From an uncultured Saprospiraceae bacterium (GTDB taxonomy: Bacteria > Bacteroidota > Bacteroidia > Chitinophagales > Saprospiraceae): DNA of 5,105 nucleotides. Below the pieces are notes generated by a model. It saw only the letters and a program-made list of their open reading frames with translations, made no database searches and was not told the DNA's origin. Positions within the stretch are counted from its first letter, which is position 1. Each line of letters begins with the position of its first letter. Positions 1-5,105 of the stretch are shown piece after piece. A program made the position numbers and the translations under genes. The stretch is taken from contig CALCMV010000355.1 of assembly GCA_937967535.1 (NCBI GenBank), forward strand, positions 1 to 5,105. The letters run 5' to 3'.

Positions 1-2115
1 CATAAAGCCAAAAAACAGAATCACGGTGGTCAGACAAATCGCCTTGCCCGTCTCGGTGAAGGTCACGCGGAGGGCGGCTTCCATGTCCATGCCTTTGGCG
101 CGACTGATGCGGTATTTGCTCAAAAAATGTATCGTATCATCTACCGCAATCCCGAATACTACGGCAAAAACAATCGAGATGCCCGCTTCGAGTTCGATGC
201 CCAGATAGCCGAGTATCGCACCCGCCAGCAGCAAGGGCAATACATTGGGAATCAAGGAGATAATCACCATTCGCAGGTTCTGAAACAGCAGTGCCATCAG
301 CAAGCTCACGATGAGTACCGCCATGCCGAGACCATTGATGATGGAGTTGCGGACGTATTGCGAATTTTTATCTATGATAACGCCCGTACCCGTCTGTGTA
401 CAAGCGAGGAGTGTGGTGTCTATTTCCGTAGAAATGAAGTAATCCACGCTGTCCTTGATAGCCCGTATTTTGTCTGCGCCGATGTCGAGTACGCTACCTG
501 CGATGCGGGTGTGTTTTTGGTCTTTACTGACCAGTACATTTGCGGAAGCCGGAAAGCGTTCTGCCATGCGTCGGTAGCTATTGAAACGGGCTTCGGTGTC
601 GGGCATCCGGTAGTGTTCGCGGCGATTGCCTTTGGAGGCTTGATTGAGGCTTTTGTAAATCGTCGTGATAGACGTAGGCGACTGTATCGCGGGATGTGTA
701 CGCAGATGTTGTTCGATTTTATCAATTTCTCTAACGACTTGATAATCATTGACTTCCAAGCTATCATTTTTCACCGTCACCGCTATCTCAAAAGGACGAA
801 AACCGCTAAACTCGCGTTCAAAAAACTTAAAATCTTCGGTGATTTTTTCGCCCATCGGCATATTGGAGGTTAGTCTGTAATTCGTGGTGATGAGCGAAAT
901 ACCCAAGAAACACAAACCCAAAAACGCCGCGCCTCCCCATGCAATTTTACGCGGATTTCTTTTGGTAAATAAATAAAAATTGTCCATCCACTTCGTCCAT
1001 TTGAAGCGGGTATTTTTCGTAGAAATTAATTTATCTAAATCAAAATATGATAGTACGGCAGTCGTAAATAATAAGACCGTTATGTAGGCAATCATCACGC
1101 CGATAGCCGCATTTAATCCGAAGCCTTTAATCGGTGCAATGCGGCTCGTCATCAGCGTAGCGAAGCCAATTGCCGTTGTCACTGAAGTAAATAAAGTCGC
1201 CAAACCAATCTCCCGAAATGTGATGCCAATCGCCTCATCGCGCGACTTGCCGAGCGCGAGTTCATCCATATATTTTGTCATAATATGAATCACATCCGAA
1301 GTCCCCACAATAATCATCAGGACGGGATAAAGGGCAGCCATCGCATTGAGTTCGCGCCCCGTAGCCCCCAGCACTCCCATGAATATCAACATTCCTAATG
1401 CAATGGAAATCATGGCAATAAATATCGTCCAAGCCCGCCGATATATCAAAAACATGATAATCATCACCAGCGTAACCGACACGACACCCGATACGAGTAT
1501 TTCGCGCCTTTGCATCCGCACGATTTCTTTTTGAAAATTGGCTCTGCCGAGATAATGGTATTCCTCGAAGCCGTATTTTGTGACAAGGGTATTGAGGTCG
1601 GCAATGAGTTTTTCGGCGGCTTCTTGTTCGATTTTATTGACGGTTTTGAGTAGAGCAACGAGGGTTTTGCCGTCTTTCGAAATGAGTCGTCCGTTGAGTC
1701 GCTCGTCTTGCACCAAGCGTAGGCTGTCGCGGGCATAATTTTCGGGATTTTTACGGTCAATGGCAGGAATCGCCGTAAAACCGCCAATGGGCAATTTGAT
1801 AGGGAATTTGGTCATCGTAATCGAACTGACGCGAGTGACGGATTCGAGGTCGCGGCAGTCGAGCGTGAAGGCGTGGAAGTCATTTAGAAAGTCTTGTTGG
1901 AAGATGCCCTGTTCGCGGCGCACAGCTACGAGCATGAAGTTGTCGTCGGGTTCAAATTTCTCTCGAAATTCCAAGAAAAATTCCAAATCCGGGTCGCCCG
2001 TCGGGAAAAATTGCTCAAAATCAAAGGTGAATTTCAGATGGAAAAGAAAGTAGGTGCTTATCAGTGCCAACACCGTAAATCCGGCAATGGAAACAAGGCG
2101 CAAGTTGTTGTTCAT
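1..2115 (-). CDS. RND superfamily (MMPL/COG1033-like) exporter, C-terminus cut by window edge
   Basis: Reading the minus strand from the ATG at 2115 gives 705 codons with no stop to the left edge, so the gene is partial at its C-terminus. The layout is that of a two-lobed RND permease: TM1 at about residues 6-25, a periplasmic loop at about 26-205, TM2-TM6 at about 206-228, 231-250, 258-280, 303-323 and 332-356, TM7 at about 390-411, a second loop at about 412-592, TM8-TM10 at about 593-668, and the start of TM11 at the edge. TM4 has GTSDVIH with D274, and TM10 has GIAVDDTIHF with D659/D660; these are the expected proton-relay positions. The family exports hydrophobic or lipid-like molecules using the proton gradient; the substrate here is unknown. 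Members are usually somewhat under 800 residues, so I infer that TM11-TM12 and a short tail are missing. An in-frame TAA at 2152-2154 and no intervening ATG fix the start. There is no clear ribosome-binding site. AcrB-type pumps are ruled out by length. Confidence 0.93.
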   Translation of the reverse strand, partial: MNNNLRLVSIAGFTVLALISTYFLFHLKFTFDFEQFFPTGDPDLEFFLEFREKFEPDDNFMLVAVRREQGIFQQDFLNDFHAFTLDCRDLESVTRVSSITMTKFPIKLPIGGFTAIPAIDRKNPENYARDSLRLVQDERLNGRLISKDGKTLVALLKTVNKIEQEAAEKLIADLNTLVTKYGFEEYHYLGRANFQKEIVRMQRREILVSGVVSVTLVMIIMFLIYRRAWTIFIAMISIALGMLIFMGVLGATGRELNAMAALYPVLMIIVGTSDVIHIMTKYMDELALGKSRDEAIGITFREIGLATLFTSVTTAIGFATLMTSRIAPIKGFGLNAAIGVMIAYITVLLFTTAVLSYFDLDKLISTKNTRFKWTKWMDNFYLFTKRNPRKIAWGGAAFLGLCFLGISLITTNYRLTSNMPMGEKITEDFKFFEREFSGFRPFEIAVTVKNDSLEVNDYQVVREIDKIEQHLRTHPAIQSPTSITTIYKSLNQASKGNRREHYRMPDTEARFNSYRRMAERFPASANVLVSKDQKHTRIAGSVLDIGADKIRAIKDSVDYFISTEIDTTLLACTQTGTGVIIDKNSQYVRNSIINGLGMAVLIVSLLMALLFQNLRMVIISLIPNVLPLLLAGAILGYLGIELEAGISIVFAVVFGIAVDDTIHFLSKYRISRAKGMDMEAALRVTFTETGKAICLTTVILFFGFM

Positions 2116-2146
2116 TAGTCGATAGTCAGTGGTCGATAGTCCATAG
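2116..2146. repeat. Degenerate tandem heptamer array next to exporter start
   Basis: On the + strand four 7-base units follow without gaps: TAGTCGA (2116), TAGTCAG (2123), TGGTCGA (2130) and TAGTCCA (2137), then a partial TAG (2144). The array directly abuts the exporter start codon, so it would form the last 31 bases of that gene's 5' leader. Related heptamers occur at 4753 and 5027. Short heptameric tandem repeats in spacers are known from several bacterial groups; a function here is unknown. Confidence 0.8.
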
Positions 2147-2153
2147 TTTTTTT

Positions 2154-2170
2154 ATTTTTCTGCGAAAAAT
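2154..2170. other. Small perfect hairpin in exporter leader
   Basis: ATTTTTC and GAAAAAT form a 7-bp perfect inverted repeat around a 3-base loop, 39 bases upstream of the exporter start. On the transcribed minus strand it is followed by an A run, not a U run, so it does not look like an intrinsic terminator. It may be a chance AT-rich structure or a leader element. Confidence 0.35.
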
Positions 2171-2258
2171 AGTTTGCATTTATAAGTGTGAATTACCGAC
2201 TTTTTATTGTGATTATAATTTGACTATCTAACAGTTGGTAAGGGATTTTGTTGTGGTT

Positions 2259-2350
2259 ATGTAGACGTAGAACGGCACTTCCAGTCCGTTCCTCGCGTAT
2301 GTATCGCGCGAAGCGAACGCGAAACGCGAACTGGAAGCGTCGCGCTACAT
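2259..2350. repeat. Pair of inverted REP-like (BIME-like) GTAG hairpins
   Basis: Two 24-base arms face each other. On the + strand, GTAG (2267-2270) is followed by stem AACGG, loop CACTTCCAGT and stem CCGTT (ending at 2290). On the minus strand, GTAG (2348-2345) is followed by stem CGCGA, loop CGCTTCCAGT and stem TCGCG (ending at 2325). The loops match at 9 of 10 bases while the stems differ but both pair perfectly. The centre holds further TTCGCG-type repeats and a TCGCG/CGCGA hairpin (2293-2297 with 2307-2311). ATGTAG (2259-2264) and CTACAT (2345-2350) close the outer ends. A GTAG foot next to a hairpin is the hallmark of REP sequences handled by REP-associated tyrosine transposases; no such transposase is in the window. 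The exporter-side flank has no T tract, so it is not a canonical terminator, though it could attenuate transcription between the VOC and exporter genes. Confidence 0.8.
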
Positions 2351-2971
2351 TTCAAACACGCCATTCGGCGATTTAATCTCTGCCCGAATCATCGCTTTTT
2401 CCCCTTCCTCAATACGTATATCAATATCAAATTCATCAAATACTTTCTCAATCGCAGTAGGATTTGGATGGGTAAAAGACAGCCCAATTAACTCACATTC
2501 TTGCGGCAGATTTTGCGTAGGATGTACGGCTGAATGTTGCCAATCCGTCACAAACGGTACGAGTTCGACGACAGGTGCGGCGAGTGGGAGAATCATTTGC
2601 CAAGTGAGCATATCGCCTGTGCTTGTCTTGCGTTGTCCGCCTTGAATGATGCCCATTTTCGGGTGATATTTTTGTAGTATTTCGCTATCCTGTTCTAAGT
2701 CTTCTGACTTCAACGACCACCTTGTTATCTGTGGAGTTTTTATTAAATCAACGCCCATCCAACGCGGCGGTTTTACGTCAACATTCTCTTCATCAATCGC
2801 CAAAATCTCTAAGTAACAGCCATTACCGAGATTGACAAGTGCATTTTTTGTGCCTTTCGTCGTATGGCAGCCGCCAAAGACAGGACGTACAGTTGATTGC
2901 CTTTCGAATTCATCTATCGCCTCTTCCAAATTCGGCACTGCAAAAACGATATGGTCTATTTTTCTTTTCAT
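2345..2971 (-). CDS. VOC superfamily protein, Glyoxalase_3-like domain
   Basis: This 208-residue protein matches the pattern of the Glyoxalase_3-like branch of the vicinal oxygen chelate fold. It opens with IDHIVFAVPNLEEAIDEF (from residue 5), where H7 is a likely metal ligand. It continues with GGCHTTKGTKNAL (33-45), with H36, then YLEI (53-56) with E55. A second half has LTWQMILP (122-129), VELVPFVTDW (135-144) and a closing SPNGVFEM, the usual end of such domains. The metal-ligand roles are inferred from the family. There is no signal peptide, so it is probably cytoplasmic. The reaction and substrate cannot be told; related proteins are mostly uncharacterised. The start lies 18 bases after the peptidase stop, which suggests one transcript, although no clear ribosome-binding site is seen. 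The TAG stop lies inside the GTAG foot of the REP-like element. The length is normal, so truncation is not indicated. Confidence 0.88.
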   Translation of the reverse strand: MKRKIDHIVFAVPNLEEAIDEFERQSTVRPVFGGCHTTKGTKNALVNLGNGCYLEILAIDEENVDVKPPRWMGVDLIKTPQITRWSLKSEDLEQDSEILQKYHPKMGIIQGGQRKTSTGDMLTWQMILPLAAPVVELVPFVTDWQHSAVHPTQNLPQECELIGLSFTHPNPTAIEKVFDEFDIDIRIEEGEKAMIRAEIKSPNGVFEM

Positions 2972-2989
2972 GATTTAATTTAACAAAAA

Positions 2990-4747
2990 CTACTCTAATT
3001 CGCTCGCACTCAATACCCGCACGACAGGGTATCGCCGATGTGTAGGTTCGTAATGTTTTGATTTTTTGTAAATAAAATTTAGTTGGGCGTAAGCACTTTC
3101 TGCAAATTTTTTATCGGATTTTTTTTGCTCATCCAATTCGGCTTTGAGTTCGGGATTATTGCGAAGCATTTCGGCGGCTTCATCTTCAAAAATATAGGAT
3201 GAAAAATACTCTTTTTGCATTAAAACAGCATCAAAAAAATTCCATGCAAACCACGAATCCGGAGCTTGCGGTTCGAGCGTTTCTACGATGTAGCGATTGG
3301 TGATTTGATTGGTTTTTACGATATAATCTCCCTCAAAAAAAGCTATTTTCATCAAGCGTTTTTCCACCTCTACATTTGAATGTAAATAATGCCCTTCATA
3401 GGCATCGCGTGTATCAAAATCACGGATAAAATATACCTCGCCTTCGATGCTTTTATCTTCGGTCAGTTGGCTCATTTCTACGCCGTTCCACTCCAATCGC
3501 TCAATCACCTCGCGCCATGCCTGCGGGATGATATAGGCATAAGGTTTTTCTATGGAAAGACTTGATTTATAGTTATTTAAAAAGGGGATTTCTTTTTCAA
3601 AAGGCGCATTGTAGTCGTAATATAAGCGGTCCAATCCACTTACTTCACTTGCTTTTTGCTTTGCTTCGTAGCCCTTAAAATTGAGCATTTCGACGCGCTC
3701 CTCATCCAATTCCCAATTAATATCAAAAGTGTTTTGTGTGCGGACATTTTCGTTGGCGCGGCGGCGCAATTTGGCGATTTTTTCACTGTCTTTTTCTACT
3801 GCATCAATCACCGATTCCATAAAGGCGCGGGTACTCGCCACGCGGTCTGCAAAAGGTTTGAGCATATGCGTTTCGGGGATAAAACCAATCGTATTGAACA
3901 GCGTAGTATATCCCGACGAATAACGCGGCAAATCCAAGAAGGCGATAATACCTTCGTCGGGTGTTGTGCGGGCATATACGTAGGGGGTCATTTCCCAATT
4001 TCGTGCCTTCATATCGGCATAGAGGCGCGGCATCAGGTCGTCATTGAGATATGCGCCGAGTGTAGATTCGAGTTTGTTGTGTTGGGTGGCAATCATCGTC
4101 ATCGTATATTGATAATCTGCGCCATTGGAGGTGTGATTATCAATAAAAATATCGGGTTGCCATTCATGATAAATCTGCGTAAAAGCCTGTGCATTCCGCG
4201 AGTCGGCTTTCACAAAATCGCGGTTGAGGTCGAGGTTGCGGGCATTCCCTCTAAAACCATAACTTTCCGGTCCGTCTTGATTGGTACGGGTGTGTGCATT
4301 GCGATTGAGGGCACCACCGATATTGTACACCGGAATGACTGCCAAGACGATATTTTCCGGCAATTTCTTGTCCTTTGCATAATCCCGCAAGAGCATCATC
4401 GAAGCATCCACACCGCAAGGTTCTCCCGGATGTATACCATTGTTAATCAAGATAATACGTTTATTTTTTTGTCGCAAAGAAGCCGCATCAAAAATAGCAT
4501 CCGCAGAAAAAATGACTAAATGCAAAGGCTTCCCGATGTCTGTTTTACCGTATTCGACCAATTTAATTTCCGCATAAGTATCGGCTAATTTTTTATAAAA
4601 ATCAATCGCTTCATAATAGGTGGCGGTGGTATTCGGATTGCGTTCGTGGGCTGTGCGGAGGTCAGGCGTGGGCTTGGTCGTCCTAGTAAGATTTGTGCTG
4701 ACGCAGGCGGTGAATAAAAGGACTAAAGAAAGGTAAATGATTCGCAT
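2990..4747 (-). CDS. M14 family zinc carboxypeptidase-like lipoprotein
   Basis: The 585-residue protein starts with a short lipoprotein signal (residues 1-14) ending in LFTAC. C15 would be the lipidated cysteine; F at -3 is a less usual lipobox residue. The Thr/Pro-rich stretch after it fits a tether. The M14 peptidase domain follows at about 40-315. GIHPGEP carries the zinc ligands H106 and E109. RNLDLNRDF (170-178) matches the M14 substrate-binding Asn-Arg motif (N175, R176). FIDNHTSNG carries the third zinc ligand H205. PETHML offers E292 as the candidate catalytic glutamate. The key residues are intact, so the enzyme is probably an active envelope-anchored metallocarboxypeptidase that trims peptides or cell-wall-related peptides; the specificity is unknown. 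About 270 C-terminal residues are not assigned to a domain. The ATG at 4747 is chosen because the signal peptide follows at once and an in-frame TAG lies upstream at 4804-4802. It is probably the first gene of a unit with the VOC gene. Confidence 0.92.
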   Translation of the reverse strand: MRIIYLSLVLLFTACVSTNLTRTTKPTPDLRTAHERNPNTTATYYEAIDFYKKLADTYAEIKLVEYGKTDIGKPLHLVIFSADAIFDAASLRQKNKRIILINNGIHPGEPCGVDASMMLLRDYAKDKKLPENIVLAVIPVYNIGGALNRNAHTRTNQDGPESYGFRGNARNLDLNRDFVKADSRNAQAFTQIYHEWQPDIFIDNHTSNGADYQYTMTMIATQHNKLESTLGAYLNDDLMPRLYADMKARNWEMTPYVYARTTPDEGIIAFLDLPRYSSGYTTLFNTIGFIPETHMLKPFADRVASTRAFMESVIDAVEKDSEKIAKLRRRANENVRTQNTFDINWELDEERVEMLNFKGYEAKQKASEVSGLDRLYYDYNAPFEKEIPFLNNYKSSLSIEKPYAYIIPQAWREVIERLEWNGVEMSQLTEDKSIEGEVYFIRDFDTRDAYEGHYLHSNVEVEKRLMKIAFFEGDYIVKTNQITNRYIVETLEPQAPDSWFAWNFFDAVLMQKEYFSSYIFEDEAAEMLRNNPELKAELDEQKKSDKKFAESAYAQLNFIYKKSKHYEPTHRRYPVVRVLSASELE

Positions 4748-4752
4748 AGTTT

Positions 4753-4773
4753 TAGTGAATAGTGATTGGTAAT
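4753..4773. repeat. Degenerate heptamer array upstream of peptidase start
   Basis: On the + strand the units TAGTGAA (4753), TAGTGAT (4760) and TGGTAAT (4767) follow without gaps, ending 5 bases before the peptidase start codon on the coding strand. The unit order TAG, TAG, TGG is the same as in the first three units of the array at 2116. With only three diverged units it would be weak alone; the similarity to the other two arrays supports it. Confidence 0.6.
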
Positions 4774-4834
4774 TGTCCCGAAGATAAGTAATAAAATTCG
4801 TCTACTCTCTCCAATGTCTTCGCCAAATTTTGTC

Positions 4835-4848
4835 CCGATAATTATCGG
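4835..4848. repeat. Perfect 14-bp palindrome
   Basis: CCGATAATTATCGG is its own reverse complement. It lies about 88 bases upstream of the peptidase start and 9 bases from the target duplication of the MITE-like element. It could be an operator for a dimeric regulator or the remnant of a short palindromic repeat. It has no U tract on either side, so it is a poor terminator candidate. Confidence 0.5.
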
Positions 4849-4857
4849 ATTAGCGTC

Positions 4858-4866
4858 AGGTTTAGT
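4858..4866. repeat. Left copy of 9-bp target duplication
   Basis: AGGTTTAGT lies directly outside the left end of the inverted-repeat element and is repeated exactly at 5001-5009 directly outside the right end. This is the expected scar of a transposition event. Confidence 0.85.
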
Positions 4867-5000
4867 CATACTACTATACATCGCCACGAAGGCACAAAGA
4901 CACAAAGAATTTTAAAAATTATATTTACTTAATTATCAGCGATTTACCCTTTGTGTCTTTGTGACTTTGTGGCAAGGTTCTCATCATGTATAGTAGTATG
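4867..5000. mobile_element. 134-bp MITE-like non-autonomous element
   Basis: The ends are a 15-bp perfect terminal inverted repeat: CATACTACTATACAT at 4867-4881 and its reverse complement at 4986-5000. Identical 9-bp direct repeats flank both ends (4858-4866 and 5001-5009). Inside the termini is a second pair of inverted arms of 26 bases (4882-4907 and 4949-4974) that match at 23 positions. These arms are built from an 8-base periodic motif, CACAAAG plus one base. The right arm has 11 extra bases between the terminus and the inner arm. The centre (4908-4948) is AT-rich. No transposase is encoded, so movement would need an enzyme supplied elsewhere. A 9-bp duplication is seen in several IS families, so the parent family cannot be named. 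Confidence 0.85.
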
Positions 5001-5009
5001 AGGTTTAGT
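5001..5009. repeat. Right copy of 9-bp target duplication
   Basis: AGGTTTAGT begins at the base after the right terminal repeat and is identical to 4858-4866. Confidence 0.85.
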
Positions 5010-5026
5010 ATTTTTTAATAAATAAG

Positions 5027-5054
5027 TAATTGATAATCAGTAATTTGTAATTAT
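5027..5054. repeat. Degenerate tandem heptamer array at right end
   Basis: Four units follow without gaps on the + strand: TAATTGA (5027), TAATCAG (5034), TAATTTG (5041) and TAATTAT (5048). It resembles the array at 2116 with A in place of G at the third base, and the second unit ends in CAG in both. A gene may start to the right of the window, but this cannot be seen. Confidence 0.65.
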
Positions 5055-5075
5055 AATGACTAAATAATTTCTTTT

Positions 5076-5093
5076 ATTATTTTGTAAAATAAT
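5076..5093. repeat. AT-rich inverted repeat
   Basis: ATTATTTT (5076-5083) and AAAATAAT (5086-5093) pair perfectly around two bases. In such AT-rich DNA this could be chance. It has no GC-rich stem, so it is not called as a terminator. Confidence 0.35.
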
Positions 5094-5105
5094 CCAAATA
5101 TTAAT

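Larger units (their letters stand above)
4748..5105. other. Gene-free AT-rich spacer rich in repeats
   Basis: No convincing coding sequence is found on either strand in this 358-base stretch. It holds, from left to right, a heptamer array (4753-4773), a perfect palindrome (4835-4848), a MITE-like element with its target duplication (4858-5009), a second heptamer array (5027-5054) and an AT-rich inverted repeat (5076-5093). The promoter of the peptidase gene should lie here, most simply in 4748-4866, but no clear match to the Bacteroidota -33/-7 consensus was found. Confidence 0.8.

Noticed and set aside
127..873. Long open frame of 248 codons on the + strand
   Set aside because: It lies wholly inside the exporter gene on the opposite strand, its translation shows no family motif, and the minus-strand frame gives clear transmembrane segments and RND motifs over the same bases.
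1464..1787. Open frame of 107 codons on the minus strand, and similar ones at 420-767, 3804-3998 and 4723-4905
   Set aside because: The first three are out-of-frame shadows within the exporter or peptidase genes. The last runs from the MITE-like element into the peptidase start and has no supporting motif.
2259..2350. Intrinsic terminator after the VOC gene
   Set aside because: The hairpins are strong, but the minus-strand sequence beyond them has no U tract, and the paired-REP plan explains the structure better.
2259..2350. Transposon or MITE with target duplication at the REP-like pair
   Set aside because: No direct repeat flanks the ends, unlike the element at 4867-5000.
3656..4519. Open frame of 287 codons on the + strand
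   Set aside because: It is antisense to the M14 peptidase gene, whose frame contains the zinc-ligand and Asn-Arg motifs; the + frame shows only scattered Cys/His residues without a recognisable domain.
4779..4786. Possible Bacteroidota -7 promoter box (TATCTTCG on the minus strand) for the peptidase gene
   Set aside because: It differs from TAnnTTTG at one base, and the nearest upstream TTG lies about 25 bases away from the box, farther than the usual spacing. The evidence is too weak to call.
1..5105. CRISPR array, tRNA, rRNA or riboswitch
   Set aside because: No regularly spaced identical repeats of CRISPR size, no tRNA cloverleaf or conserved rRNA stretches, and no recognisable riboswitch core were seen on either strand.

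Overview
The window looks like a chromosomal stretch from a member of the Bacteroidota. This is an inference from three things: none of the three gene starts has a clear Shine-Dalgarno sequence and all sit behind A/T-rich leaders; the coding DNA is moderate in GC while the spacers are very AT-rich; and the gene products (an M14 lipoprotein peptidase, a Glyoxalase_3-type protein and a two-lobed RND exporter) are of kinds common in that phylum. Genus and species cannot be told from this sequence.

All three genes lie on the minus strand, so the window is best read from right to left. At the right, 4748-5105 is a 358-base spacer with no gene but several repeats: a degenerate heptamer array, a 134-bp MITE-like inverted-repeat element with a 9-bp target duplication, a 14-bp perfect palindrome and a second heptamer array just upstream of the next gene. 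Then comes a zinc carboxypeptidase-like M14 lipoprotein (4747-2990), followed 18 bases later by a VOC/Glyoxalase_3 protein (2971-2345). These two are probably co-transcribed. A 229-base spacer (2116-2344) holds a pair of inverted REP-like hairpins, one of which contains the VOC stop codon, and a heptamer array that ends directly at the next start codon. The last gene (2115-1) is a large RND/MMPL-superfamily exporter that is open through the left edge. It fills the whole left 2.1 kb although it has no stop codon inside the window.

No pathway linking the three proteins is visible. The peptidase is predicted to be anchored at the cell envelope, the VOC protein to be cytoplasmic, and the exporter to sit in the inner membrane. 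I see no clear evidence of a new multi-gene system. The unusual content is in the spacers: two different small mobile or repetitive element types, and three related heptamer arrays placed beside gene starts.
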